64,000 bases of DNA, taken from contig DFXZ01000004.1 of assembly GCA_002381805.1 (NCBI GenBank), positions 62,001-126,000 of the forward strand. Direction: 5' to 3'. Source of the DNA: Bdellovibrio sp. UBA4095. GTDB lineage: Bacteria; Bdellovibrionota; Bdellovibrionia; Bdellovibrionales; Bdellovibrionaceae. Each line of letters starts with the position of its first letter. Position 1 is the first letter of the stretch. The position numbers were made by a program, and so were the translations under genes. This document shows, in pieces, positions 15,823 through 25,422 of the stretch. The notes under the pieces were generated by a model, which saw nothing but the letters and a program-made list of their open reading frames with translations, did not search any database and had not been told where the DNA came from.

Positions 15823-17115
15823 CTAGAACCACGCTTCAAACTGATAGCCAAATGAAGTCCCGGCATTTTTGTCAATAAAGGTGGGAGCTCCGCCCCCGAC
15901 TGAAGCTTTGTTGGCGTCGTTCCACAGCGAGTGACTGATGAAGACTCTCATCACCGGACGTCCCCAGATGCTCTTGCTCATGGAGATTTGTGGAGCAAAA
16001 GTCGCTCTGATTAACTGACGTTCACCGACCGCTACTCCGGCAACTTGCTCGGACTCATCTTTGATTCGTGAATATCCTGTTTCGAATACTAATTGGATAC
16101 GATCACTCAAATAATAGAGCGGCCTGATGCCAAACGCCTGCCACTCTTTACGATTGTTTGTCGTCGTACCGAGATCAGACAACTCAGCCGCTGCGGCAAT
16201 CATAAGCGCCCAGTTGTCGGTAACATCTCTGTGCCAATCCTCTACGATCCTCCATGTATGAGCGCGGTTTTGACTGTCGTCATTTTCTAGCAACGTACTG
16301 TTGGCATAAATGTTTAGATCCTTCATCGCGCCTTTTCCATAGAGCACAGTAAAGTTATTACTTCCGCCCCACAGGGCACCATTTAAACGTGCCGCTAAAG
16401 AATAACCATTCGTAGCCTGATATGTCTCAGTCGCAGTTTTGCTCGCTGGCGCCCAAGCATAGACACCCCAAATGTTTAAGAACTGACCTGGCCCCACAGA
16501 ATACTGTTTGAAACGAAAATCAAGAGCTTGAAGAGTCGGACGACCCACAGAAGTTTCAACAGGTATCGCATCATTAGGATCGTTGTCCTCTTTCGCCTGT
16601 ATAAGATGAGCGACCGAAAAAAGTCCCGAGCCAAAAGGAATGTCCTCGATTCCACCACCTACTCCGCTCATGTCCGCGTAGTAGTACCAATCAAATAAAT
16701 GGAGATCGACGTCACGATAAAATCTTTTACCAATCCAGGGCTTTCCCGGGATTCCCTCGATGCCACCTGCTGTCACAAAGGCTTCAATCTGATTGAAATC
16801 ACGATTTGACTCGGGCTCCCATTGACGCGTTCCTTTCGAGGATGCCTGCAGTCGAACCTGCGTCCGAAAAAAGAAAGGATCTGTTTCCGTAGGTTTTTGA
16901 TGATTGAAAATGAATATAAGCTCTGAATAGAAGGCGCATTCATTTCCTAACCTCAAGAAATTACCCGGAATTCCTTGATTATTGAAACACTCTTGCTTGC
17001 CTCCTTCGAGGTTCAGTCCCGTGCCTCCTCGGAGATAGCCCGAGAAATCTGCTTCGAGAGCAAAGGATGACGCGCTCGACAACATTACTAAAAATAAAAG
17101 CATTACAGATTTCAT
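15823..17115 (-). CDS. lamB: LamB-type maltoporin
   Basis: This 430-residue outer-membrane porin matches maltoporin LamB in length and in several segments: the first strand after the signal peptide (FSGYLRGGTG), the cysteine pair spanning ECFNNQG and GNECAFYSEL, and RDVDLHLFDWYYYADMSG, equivalent to the greasy-slide strand region of LamB. It ends with Phe as outer-membrane barrels do (YQFEAWF). A signal peptide with cleavage after FAL is evident and GAGGTGG precedes the ATG. It diverges from the pullulanase operon over 105 bp with a dyad in the middle. Role: uptake of maltodextrins across the outer membrane. Confidence 0.9.
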   Translation of the reverse strand: MKSVMLLFLVMLSSASSFALEADFSGYLRGGTGLNLEGGKQECFNNQGIPGNFLRLGNECAFYSELIFIFNHQKPTETDPFFFRTQVRLQASSKGTRQWEPESNRDFNQIEAFVTAGGIEGIPGKPWIGKRFYRDVDLHLFDWYYYADMSGVGGGIEDIPFGSGLFSVAHLIQAKEDNDPNDAIPVETSVGRPTLQALDFRFKQYSVGPGQFLNIWGVYAWAPASKTATETYQATNGYSLAARLNGALWGGSNNFTVLYGKGAMKDLNIYANSTLLENDDSQNRAHTWRIVEDWHRDVTDNWALMIAAAAELSDLGTTTNNRKEWQAFGIRPLYYLSDRIQLVFETGYSRIKDESEQVAGVAVGERQLIRATFAPQISMSKSIWGRPVMRVFISHSLWNDANKASVGGGAPTFIDKNAGTSFGYQFEAWF

Positions 17116-17148
17116 CGTTCCACCTCTTGAAAAACCAGAGTCTTACCC

Positions 17149-17176
17149 ATAAAGTCTGCGCCTGACCAGGATTTAT
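17149..17176. promoter_or_regulatory. Dyad in the lamB/pullulanase divergent promoter region
   Basis: This is a 28-bp imperfect inverted repeat of the form ATAAA-N2-CTG-N2-C..G-N2-CAG-N2-TTTAT, with 9 of 14 positions paired. It lies near the centre of the 105-bp gap between two divergent starch-uptake genes. It is a candidate operator for a regulator of the locus; no regulator gene is present in the cluster. Confidence 0.4.
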
Positions 17177-17220
17177 GCAGAGAGGCTCATATTTAGTAGC
17201 ATCAATACTGAGGGGAAATT

Positions 17221-19890
17221 TTGAAGACTGACGACACAAGTATCCGCATCCGTTTTGCATCACTCACTCTTTTTGTTTTATTCATGTTTGCCCATGGCCT
17301 GGCGCAAGCAGTCTCTGCTAGAGCGCAGTGGCGCAATTCATCAGAACTCATCATCAATCTAGCGCAAGGTCTTCGCGTCACTTCAGATATGCGCTTTTTT
17401 ATTAGTGATGGCGCTATGCCATTCCGTCAAAGCCAAAGTTTCATTGAACTTCCATTGATATCTTCGGGTTCTCACCATGCTCTTGTCAGCACAGCACATA
17501 TCAATCATCAAGTCATAGATACGCTGATTCGCGGCCCTCTCAAAGCGGTCGTCACAAATGGCCGTGGCGAAACTCTGGACTCGATGACTATTCAATACTC
17601 CGGACTTCTGGATCATCTCTATTATTATGGAGGAAATGATTTAGGCCCGGTTGCCCATGACCATGATTTTTCTTTGAAATTGTGGGCGCCCACTGCCCGA
17701 CAGGTACGTCTTTTTATATACTCGTCACCGAATGGAAATCCCCAGGATCCACAAGCGATTCTGCCGATGAATCGTGAACATGGAGTCTGGCAAGCCGTCC
17801 TGCCTCGCTCTTATGAAAACTCCTTTTATCTTTATGAGGTTGAAGTATTCCAACCGCTTACGGGACAAATGGAAATCTCTTTAGCGACTGATCCTTATAG
17901 CCGCAGCTTGGCGATGAACTCTGCAAAATCGCAAATTGTTGATATTGAATCAGACAACCTAAAGCCTTCTGGTTGGAATCAGGTATCCAAACCTGCTCTA
18001 AACTCTCTAGTAGACTCTGTTATCTACGAGCTGCATATTCGTGATTTCAGCAGTATCGATGCAACCGTTCCTTTTTACGAACGTGGCACTTATTCGGCTT
18101 TCACTCATGATAACTCATTAGGCATGCGGCATTTGAGATCATTGGCACAAGCTGGTCTGACACACGTTCACCTTCTGCCCTTCAATGATTTTGGCTCAGT
18201 AAACGAGAACAAGTCCCTCTGGCAGAACTATCACGGACGAAGCTCCTACTTGGAAGAACCACAAAGTATTATTGGTCAGATCCGCGGGGAAGACCCCTTT
18301 AATTGGGGCTATGATCCCGTTCATTATTTCACTCCAGACGGCAGCTATGCCTCAAACCCCGACGGCGGAGTACGCATCAAAGAAGTTCGACAAATGATCC
18401 AAGCGCTTAACAAAGCGGGTCTTCGAGTCGTTCAAGATGTCGTTTTCAATCATACTTATAATCATGGCTTAGAAAAGTTTTCGGTCTTTGATCGCATTGT
18501 TCCTCTTTATTATTACCGTGTGAACGAAGAGGGCATGGCGCACAAAAGCTCGTGCTGTGCCGATACCGCTAGTGAACACCGTATGATGGAAAAACTTATC
18601 GTAGACAGTGTTATTTACTGGGCGAAAACTTATAAACTAGATGGGTTCCGCTTCGACCTCATGTCTTTCCATAGCAAGCAAACTATGACTCAAGTCAGAG
18701 ATTCATTGCGTTCACTGACTTTAGATAAAGACGGCGTCGATGGCGCCAAGCTGATCCTTTATGGTGAAGGTTGGGAATTTGGGTCGTTCTACGATCGCAA
18801 TGCCGATCAGGCAGCGACAGCTGTGAACTCCTACGGCCTGGATATAGGTTTCTTTAATGATCGCATCCGTGATGCTATTCGGGGCGGAACGACCAGCAGC
18901 TCCGAGAAGTCTGATCAAGGTTTCGTGACGGGTCTGTACTTCGACTTCAATCGAGAACCTGCCAACCGCAACACTCCGACCCACCTCGAAGATCAAAAAA
19001 TGAAACTTCTGCACTTGGGCGATGTCATCAAAGTCGGACTTTCAGGAAATCTTAGAGACTATCGCTTCCGTGAACATCTAGGTTCGACAATCACTGGCGG
19101 TCAGCTTCGCTTCCGGGGCTCTCAGGTAGGAACTTCTGCTACTCCAAACGAAACTATTAACTATGTTTCTGCGCATGATGGGTACACTCTATGGGATGCT
19201 ATTCAGGCCAAAGCTCCCTTCTTTAATCCCGATAGAAACCCTGCCATGGCCTCCATCGCTGAAAAACAAAGAATGCATCACCTGGCCTTGGCGCTACCAC
19301 TTTTAGGTCAAGGCATTCCTTTTATTGAGTCCGGTCTTGAAATACTTCGCTCTAAAAATGGCGACCAAGATAGCTATGACTCTGGCGATTTTTTCAATGC
19401 TCTCGACTTTTCTCTAAGAGATAATGGTTGGGGACGTGGCCTACCTCCAGCTTGGAAGAACTATTACGATTGGTCATTCTGGCAACCGCGTTTAACGGAC
19501 CCTGCTATGGCGGCGTCCTCAGAGCACATCACCAAGACCAAAGAGTATTTCAAAGCGCTGCTACGACTTCGCAAGAGCAGCTCGTTGTTCCGCCTGCAAT
19601 CATCACGGGAAGTCAGTGAAAAATTGCACTTCATTGACGTCAACGAGCCGGGTTTGATCGCGATGCTTCTGTCCGACAATAGCGAAACACTCCTCGTTCT
19701 TTTTAATGCCTCCAAAGACTCACGAACATTCACTCATTCAATCTTTGCAGACTCTTGGGATCTTCATCCAATGTTGGATCACAATGTCGACCAGGCCCTT
19801 GCGGATGTCTCGATTTCCAAGTCTTATGTTTCAATCCCCGGACGCAGCACTGTGGTCCTTAAAAAAATGAATAAAGTCGCTCGTCCATGA
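17221..19890 (+). CDS. Secreted type I pullulanase (GH13), TTG start
   Basis: This 889-residue debranching enzyme cleaves alpha-1,6 links of pullulan, amylopectin or glycogen. In order it has a signal peptide (cleavage after AQA near 31), a beta-rich N-terminal part, a CBM48-like domain (about 145-245, LKLWAPTARQVRLF) and the GH13 barrel (about 265-770). The four GH13 regions are present: DVVFNH, FRFDLMS with nucleophile D479, GEGWEF with acid/base E516, and SAHDGY with D653. The type I signature appears as FNWGYDP rather than YNWGYNP. The TTG start has GAGGGG 5 bases upstream. Its stop overlaps the next ATG (ATGA), so it is coupled to the transporter genes. Confidence 0.92.
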   Translation: MKTDDTSIRIRFASLTLFVLFMFAHGLAQAVSARAQWRNSSELIINLAQGLRVTSDMRFFISDGAMPFRQSQSFIELPLISSGSHHALVSTAHINHQVIDTLIRGPLKAVVTNGRGETLDSMTIQYSGLLDHLYYYGGNDLGPVAHDHDFSLKLWAPTARQVRLFIYSSPNGNPQDPQAILPMNREHGVWQAVLPRSYENSFYLYEVEVFQPLTGQMEISLATDPYSRSLAMNSAKSQIVDIESDNLKPSGWNQVSKPALNSLVDSVIYELHIRDFSSIDATVPFYERGTYSAFTHDNSLGMRHLRSLAQAGLTHVHLLPFNDFGSVNENKSLWQNYHGRSSYLEEPQSIIGQIRGEDPFNWGYDPVHYFTPDGSYASNPDGGVRIKEVRQMIQALNKAGLRVVQDVVFNHTYNHGLEKFSVFDRIVPLYYYRVNEEGMAHKSSCCADTASEHRMMEKLIVDSVIYWAKTYKLDGFRFDLMSFHSKQTMTQVRDSLRSLTLDKDGVDGAKLILYGEGWEFGSFYDRNADQAATAVNSYGLDIGFFNDRIRDAIRGGTTSSSEKSDQGFVTGLYFDFNREPANRNTPTHLEDQKMKLLHLGDVIKVGLSGNLRDYRFREHLGSTITGGQLRFRGSQVGTSATPNETINYVSAHDGYTLWDAIQAKAPFFNPDRNPAMASIAEKQRMHHLALALPLLGQGIPFIESGLEILRSKNGDQDSYDSGDFFNALDFSLRDNGWGRGLPPAWKNYYDWSFWQPRLTDPAMAASSEHITKTKEYFKALLRLRKSSSLFRLQSSREVSEKLHFIDVNEPGLIAMLLSDNSETLLVLFNASKDSRTFTHSIFADSWDLHPMLDHNVDQALADVSISKSYVSIPGRSTVVLKKMNKVARP

Positions 19891-22091
19891 ATTTGTTTAA
19901 ACTGCTCTTCTTAGTTTTAGTAATTAGCGTTCCCGCCCAGGCCAAAGACATACGCATTCAACTTTGGCACCAGATGATCTATGGTCATCGTCCGGTCCTT
20001 GATAAAGCTCTTAGAGAATTCGAGAAAGAAAATCCTGGGATCTTTGTCCGAAGTACTTATCGGGAAACAGAAGAGCTGCGCTCCGCCTTTCAGTCTGCCG
20101 CTATGGGCGGCGGCGGACCCGAGTTAATCTATGGCCCTAGTGACCAGATCGGTCCTTTCGCGACGATGGGAATTATTCAACCACTGGAAGAGCTCGTTCC
20201 CGCTGGTTACATTGAAGGTTTCGATCCCTTGGCAGTACCCGAATTCAACGATCACCACTACATGATCGGAGACAGTGTCGGTAATCACTTGATGCTGATC
20301 TATAATAAAAAACTCATCTCGCAGCCGCCGAAGACAACGGATGAGCTGATCGAGATTGGTAAAAAACAGACCGTGGACCTTAATGGCGACGGCAAGATCG
20401 ATCGCTTTGGTTTGGTCTTTAACTACACCGAGCCGTTTTTCTTCAGTCCATTTATTATGGGCTTTGGTGACTATTTCCTGACCGCCTCCAATCAGCCACT
20501 TTTGAATACACCTGGAGTGACCGGCACTTTCCAATTTATTTTGGATTTGCGAGATAAACACAGAATCATCCCCAAGGAATGTGATTACGAAACTGCAGAA
20601 GCCCTCTTTAAGGGTGGCCAAGCAGCGATGATCATTAACGGAGATTGGTCGTGGGGTGATTATAAGCAAGCTAAAATCGATTTTGGTATTGCCAGGATCC
20701 CCATGATTTCATCAACTGGAAAATGGCCTGGTCCCCTTGTTGGCACTAAGGGCTACTCTCTGAACGTCAACATGCAGAGTCCCAAGCATCAGCAAGCTGC
20801 CATTAAACTCCTGCAGCATCTGACCTCTGAAAAGACTCAGTTGATGTTTGCTGAAGCCGTCGGCACTTTGCCTTCAAATTTGAATGCGCGAAATGCAGAT
20901 GTCGTAAAAGAGAATGCCCTTCTTAAGGATTCAGCGCATATCATGGAAGTGGCCTATCCAATGCCTGTGATTCCCGAAGTCCGCGCAATTTGGGATAGCC
21001 TTCGTACTCAATACCAAAGACTCCTTGCTAACTCTCAAACTCCTGCCCAAGCAGCATTGCTTTCTCAACAACAAGCGGAAGTTCAAATCAGAGATATGAA
21101 CGAAGTGATCGAGGCTGGTACCGAAGGTCGTCTGTTGCAGATTATCTTTGCGGCTTTGCTCCTGGGAGCACTATGGATGTCTCGTTCATCTGTCGTCGGT
21201 TTCTTCAAAGGATTTAAGGGACCTCAGAGATATGCCTATTATCTGATGTTCCCTGCATTCCTTGCGATCTTCCTCGTCATCATTTATCCATTCTTTTATA
21301 ATATTGCGATATCGTTTTCGAACTTCAGCCTGAAGACATTCCAAGATTGGTCCATCGTCGGTTTTCAACACTACCGAGCGGTCTTGGCCGATCCCAAATT
21401 TTACAGTCTGTTCTTCAAAACCATCGTTTGGACGGGCGTGAATATCACCTTCCACGTGGCATTTGGCGTTTTGCTTGCGGTTCTGATCAATCAAGTTTTA
21501 CCTGGCAAGGCCCTGTGGCGAACATTACTTATCATCCCATGGGCTGTGCCTCAGTACATCACGGCCTTAACTTGGCGAGGTCTGTTCAACCAAGAGTACG
21601 GACCGATCAATGTGTTTCTGCAGGAGTTCCTCCACCTTTCTCCGGTACAATGGCTCAGCCAGCCTTTCACAGCATTCACTGCCTGTATTATCACGAATGT
21701 TTGGTTGGGCTTTCCCTTCATGATGATTGTCGCTTTAGGTGGCTTACAGTCGATTCCACATTCGCTCTATGAGGCTGCTCAGATTGATGGTGCAACATCT
21801 TGGCAACGCTTCCGACATATAACTTGGCCGCTTTTACAACCAGTGATGACGCCAGCTGCACTTCTTGGATCTATTTGGACGTTCAACAATCTCAATGTCA
21901 TCTGGCTTGTCAGTAACGGCGGAGAACCCGGCGATCAAACTCATATTTTAGTCAGTTACGTTTATAAAGCGGCCTTTAACTTGTATCGCTATGGATATGC
22001 TGCTGCGCTATCGATGCTTATCTTTTTCATCCTCGTCATTTGGGGTGTTATATCTCTTCGTGGCCAATATAAAAAGGAGATGGATCTATGA
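19887..22091 (+). CDS. Fused maltose-binding protein and ABC permease (MalE-MalF)
   Basis: This 734-residue protein is two transporter subunits in one chain. Residues 1-19 are a signal peptide and 20 to about 395 form a complete family-1 solute-binding protein (IRIQLWHQM, the Ca-binding-like DLNGDGKID near 164, and GTLPSNLNAR). A helix at about 415-431 returns the chain to the cytoplasm, and about 445-734 is a MalF-type permease with helices from 450 on and the ATPase-docking EAA loop EAAQIDGATS near 628-638. I see no internal stop or frameshift at the junction. The binding domain would be tethered in the periplasm next to its channel. MalG and MalK follow directly. Confidence 0.93.
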   Translation: MNLFKLLFLVLVISVPAQAKDIRIQLWHQMIYGHRPVLDKALREFEKENPGIFVRSTYRETEELRSAFQSAAMGGGGPELIYGPSDQIGPFATMGIIQPLEELVPAGYIEGFDPLAVPEFNDHHYMIGDSVGNHLMLIYNKKLISQPPKTTDELIEIGKKQTVDLNGDGKIDRFGLVFNYTEPFFFSPFIMGFGDYFLTASNQPLLNTPGVTGTFQFILDLRDKHRIIPKECDYETAEALFKGGQAAMIINGDWSWGDYKQAKIDFGIARIPMISSTGKWPGPLVGTKGYSLNVNMQSPKHQQAAIKLLQHLTSEKTQLMFAEAVGTLPSNLNARNADVVKENALLKDSAHIMEVAYPMPVIPEVRAIWDSLRTQYQRLLANSQTPAQAALLSQQQAEVQIRDMNEVIEAGTEGRLLQIIFAALLLGALWMSRSSVVGFFKGFKGPQRYAYYLMFPAFLAIFLVIIYPFFYNIAISFSNFSLKTFQDWSIVGFQHYRAVLADPKFYSLFFKTIVWTGVNITFHVAFGVLLAVLINQVLPGKALWRTLLIIPWAVPQYITALTWRGLFNQEYGPINVFLQEFLHLSPVQWLSQPFTAFTACIITNVWLGFPFMMIVALGGLQSIPHSLYEAAQIDGATSWQRFRHITWPLLQPVMTPAALLGSIWTFNNLNVIWLVSNGGEPGDQTHILVSYVYKAAFNLYRYGYAAALSMLIFFILVIWGVISLRGQYKKEMDL

Positions 22092-22906
22092 TGAAAAAAG
22101 CCCTCTCAGGTGCGATCATACTTCTGTTCTCGCTCTTCTCGGTCTATCCCATCCTTTATGTCGTTTCTGTTTCTTTGCGCGGAGACAATGCGTTCCAGTC
22201 GCGCTCACTTGAAATCTTCACTTCATCCTCAACGATATCGAATTTTGTTAAGCTCTTTATTGAAACTGACTTTTTGATTTGGATGCGCAATTCGCTTTTA
22301 ATCAGTGCTGTGACTACTTTGATGGGCCTGACATTAGCTGCGACAAGTGCTTACGCACTCTCACGCTATCGGTTCCGCGGCAGAAACTTTATGTTGTTCG
22401 CTCTTTTAGCGACCCAGATGTTCCCCGCAACTATGTTATTGCTGCCATTTTATATTATTCTCTCGCACCTTAAGTTGATCGATAGCTTCTGGGGACTTTT
22501 CATCATTTATTCCTCGACAGCTTTACCTTTCTGCGTGTGGCAAATGAAAGCGTATTACGACACCATTCCACGCGAACTGGAAGAGGCCGCGCTTTTGGAT
22601 GGCTGCTCTGTTTGGCAGATCTTCTATCGTATCATTCTTCCAATATCGTCTCCGGCCCTGGTCATCACGGCATTGTTCAGCTTTATGACCAGTTGGAGTG
22701 AGTACGTCATTGCCGCCGTTGTTCTGCAGGATCCTGAACTGTACACCTTGCCGTTGGGTCTAAAATCATTCCAGGCAAGTCTGGGAACTCAGTGGGGCCT
22801 CTATGCTGCCGGTGCACTGATAGTGAGCATTCCAGTTTTGATTTTATTTATTGGTATATCTCGATACTTGGTATCTGGACTGACCATGGGAAGCGTAAAG
22901 GGATAA
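22088..22906 (+). CDS. malG: Maltose-type ABC transporter permease MalG
   Basis: This 272-residue inner-membrane permease subunit has about six hydrophobic helices and the EAA loop EEAALLDGCSVW near 177-188, which docks onto the ATPase. The C-terminus ends in a short ...TMGSVKG tail, as in MalG. Its ATG overlaps the stop of the fused MalE-MalF gene (ATGA), and GGAGA lies upstream. It forms the second half of the channel for maltose or maltodextrin import. Confidence 0.94.
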   Translation: MMKKALSGAIILLFSLFSVYPILYVVSVSLRGDNAFQSRSLEIFTSSSTISNFVKLFIETDFLIWMRNSLLISAVTTLMGLTLAATSAYALSRYRFRGRNFMLFALLATQMFPATMLLLPFYIILSHLKLIDSFWGLFIIYSSTALPFCVWQMKAYYDTIPRELEEAALLDGCSVWQIFYRIILPISSPALVITALFSFMTSWSEYVIAAVVLQDPELYTLPLGLKSFQASLGTQWGLYAAGALIVSIPVLILFIGISRYLVSGLTMGSVKG

Positions 22907-22909
22907 GTT

Positions 22910-23953
22910 ATGGCATCTATTGAAATCTCTAAAGTAACAAAACAATTCGGATCGCTTCAAATTCTTAAAGGAATTGATCTGCAAATTCAGTCTGGAGAGT
23001 TCTTGGTTTTAGTCGGACCTTCCGGCTGCGGAAAATCAACTCTGCTGCGAACTTTAGCAGGCCTGGAAAAATCAGACGAAGGCGAACTTAAAATAGACGG
23101 CAAAGTCATTAACGACGTTGAACCGCAATCTCGCAGCATCTCTATGGTCTTTCAAAACTATGCGCTTTATCCGCACATGGATGTTTTTAGTAACATCGCC
23201 TTTGGACTCAAGCTCTTGAATAAACCAAAGCATGAAATTGAACATCGAGTGAACGGCATTGCCAATCTTTTGCAGATCTCCCACTTGCTTGATCGCAAGC
23301 CAAAAGAACTATCTGGCGGACAAAGACAGCGAGTCGCCTTGGGGAGAGCACTTGCTCGACAAAATCCCGTGGTTCTTTTCGATGAGCCTCTGTCCAATCT
23401 TGATGCACATCTTCGCAGTCAAATGCGTGTGGAAATTAAGCGACTTCATCAAAACATGAAGAGCACCATGATCTATGTCACTCATGATCAAATGGAGGCG
23501 ACGACCATGGGGGACCGAATTGCTGTGATGAAGGAAGGGGTCATTGAACAGCTTGGTACGCCTACCGAAATCTATCATTCCCCTAAGAATGTCTTCATTG
23601 CCCGCTTTATTGGGTCTCCAGAAATGAACTTCCTCGAAGGTCCGATTGTGAAAAAAGTTCCTTGGCCCGAGGCACAAAAGCCCGATCAGCTCCTAGGGGT
23701 GCGGCCCGAAGCATTAAAAGTCAGTCGAGGTCCTTTGGGTCCCCAAGAAGTTGAAATCGGCCAGATGCAAATAGAGCTGTCTGAGAACCTCGGGGGACAA
23801 CAAATGTTACACGGCATAATCGAGAATCAAAGCGTGCGCCTTTTAGCGGACAGTTTGGATAAATTTTCCATCTCCGAACAAGTCCCGCTGAAGATAGACC
23901 TGACAAAGGTACACATTTTTGATAAAAAATCGGGCCTGAACCAACGCCTTTAG
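22910..23953 (+). CDS. malK: Sugar ABC transporter ATP-binding protein (MalK/MsmX type)
   Basis: This 347-residue ATPase powers the maltose-type importer. Present are Walker A GPSGCGKST (about 37-45), the Q-loop in FQNYALYPH, signature LSGGQRQR (about 133-140), Walker B VVLFDEPLSNLD, the H-loop ITHD equivalent YVTHD, and a C-terminal TOBE-like regulatory region (about 240-347) somewhat shorter than that of E. coli MalK. It begins 3 bases after malG and ends 11 bases before the amylase gene. It could serve other sugar importers as MsmX does. Confidence 0.95.
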   Translation: MASIEISKVTKQFGSLQILKGIDLQIQSGEFLVLVGPSGCGKSTLLRTLAGLEKSDEGELKIDGKVINDVEPQSRSISMVFQNYALYPHMDVFSNIAFGLKLLNKPKHEIEHRVNGIANLLQISHLLDRKPKELSGGQRQRVALGRALARQNPVVLFDEPLSNLDAHLRSQMRVEIKRLHQNMKSTMIYVTHDQMEATTMGDRIAVMKEGVIEQLGTPTEIYHSPKNVFIARFIGSPEMNFLEGPIVKKVPWPEAQKPDQLLGVRPEALKVSRGPLGPQEVEIGQMQIELSENLGGQQMLHGIIENQSVRLLADSLDKFSISEQVPLKIDLTKVHIFDKKSGLNQRL

Positions 23954-23964
23954 GAGAGGACCGC

Positions 23965-25416
23965 ATGTTCAACAAAACGATAGCTCAGACTCTCTTATGT
24001 CTCCTTGCCTTTTTGAATGTGACTCCAGCCTTTGCTGCTGGTGATTCTCGAACAGTATTTGTTCAGCTTTTTGAGTGGCCCTGGAAAGACGTTGCTAAAG
24101 AATGCGAAATCTACCTGGGCCCGGCCGGCTTTTCAGCTGTTCAAGTCTCCCCTCCCCATGAACACTTAGTTTGGCAAAACACCCCATGGTGGGAACGCTA
24201 TCAAGTGATCAGTTACAAACTGGAATCTCGCGGTGGAAATGAAGCTGAATTCATCGATATGGTCCAAAGATGTAAAAATGCTGGCGTTGACGTTTATGCC
24301 GATGTGATTATCAACCATATGGCCGGCGTGAGCGAAGGCCGTGGCTATGCTGGTACACCTTTTAAGCATTACGAATACCCCGGGCTCTATTCATACAATG
24401 ACTTCCACCACTGCGGACGCAACGGCAATGACGACATTGTAAACTGGAACGATCTTTTTGAAGTGCGCTTCTGTGAACTCTTAGATTTAGCTGATCTCGC
24501 GACAGAATCAAAACATGTGCAGTCATCACTCGGGGCGTATATGAATCGCCTTCTGGATATTGGCGTTGCCGGCTTCAGATTAGATGCGGCAAAACACGTA
24601 CCTGCCGAAGACATTCGCGGCATTCTGTCACACGTGAAGCGTCCCGTTTATATTTATCAAGAAGTTATCACTAGCGCCTACGAGCCGGTAAAATACGATG
24701 AGTATTTTGGCACCGGAGATGTGACTGCCTATAACTACCCTTATTATTTAGGCAACGCTTTCAAGAATGGAAATCCGCACCAACTTACTCAAGTTTCTGC
24801 AGGGCAACCGCCAAGTGATCTTGCTGTCGTGTTCGTGACAAACCATGATCTCGAGCGATCTCCAGATCTTTCCTCTTTGCTGACTTATAATAACGAACAG
24901 CATCTTTATCGCTTGGCTCAGATCTTCATGCTAACTTGGCCGTTTGGATATCCCCAAGTTTATTCAGGTTTTACTTTCAGCGACTACAATCAGGGACCAC
25001 CCGTAGACAAAAATCTTAAAGCACTGCCGGTCCTTCGGGATGATAACTCGTGTGTAGAGCCCTTTACCTGTGAACATCGTCTGCCAGAAGTGGCTGCGTT
25101 GGTTTATTTTAGAAATAAAACCAACACGAATTTCTACGTCAGAAACTGGTGGACGAACGGTTCCAATCAGATTTCCTTCAGTCGTGGCAATATGGGGTTT
25201 GTTGCGATCAACTACTCTGGCGATACAATGATTCAAAACTTTAAAACCCATCTTCCTCAAGGGACCTATTGCAACCTTACAGGGGCAGAGTTCGACGTTT
25301 CCAATAAAACCTGTCAGACAGGAATCAAGGTAGACCGATCGGGTTATGTTCACGTCGAAATTCAGCCGTTCTCGTCAATTGTCCTTCTAAAAAATGTTCT
25401 CGCAGGAAAGAAATAA
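23965..25416 (+). CDS. Secreted alpha-amylase (GH13, animal-type subgroup)
   Basis: This 483-residue alpha-amylase has a signal peptide (cleavage after AFA near 24). The beginning VQLFEWPWKDVAKECE, followed by GPAGFSAVQVSPPHEH, is characteristic of the GH13 subgroup that contains animal amylases. Catalytic residues are D207 in FRLDAAKH, E233 in YQEVI and D295 in TNHD; region I DVIINHM is near 112. A small C-terminal beta domain follows (about 385-483). GGAGAGG precedes the ATG. It supplies maltodextrins to the importer encoded just upstream. Confidence 0.94.
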   Translation: MFNKTIAQTLLCLLAFLNVTPAFAAGDSRTVFVQLFEWPWKDVAKECEIYLGPAGFSAVQVSPPHEHLVWQNTPWWERYQVISYKLESRGGNEAEFIDMVQRCKNAGVDVYADVIINHMAGVSEGRGYAGTPFKHYEYPGLYSYNDFHHCGRNGNDDIVNWNDLFEVRFCELLDLADLATESKHVQSSLGAYMNRLLDIGVAGFRLDAAKHVPAEDIRGILSHVKRPVYIYQEVITSAYEPVKYDEYFGTGDVTAYNYPYYLGNAFKNGNPHQLTQVSAGQPPSDLAVVFVTNHDLERSPDLSSLLTYNNEQHLYRLAQIFMLTWPFGYPQVYSGFTFSDYNQGPPVDKNLKALPVLRDDNSCVEPFTCEHRLPEVAALVYFRNKTNTNFYVRNWWTNGSNQISFSRGNMGFVAINYSGDTMIQNFKTHLPQGTYCNLTGAEFDVSNKTCQTGIKVDRSGYVHVEIQPFSSIVLLKNVLAGKK

Positions 25417-25422
25417 GATCAC

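Noticed and set aside
20124..20669. A 181-codon minus-strand frame inside the MalE-MalF gene
   Set aside because: It is antisense to a conserved coding region and has no family resemblance.
19887..22091. MalE-MalF fusion as a missed stop or sequencing error
   Set aside because: The junction region is continuous, hydrophobicity gives a sensible membrane return helix, and no SD-plus-ATG for a separate malF is visible in the junction.
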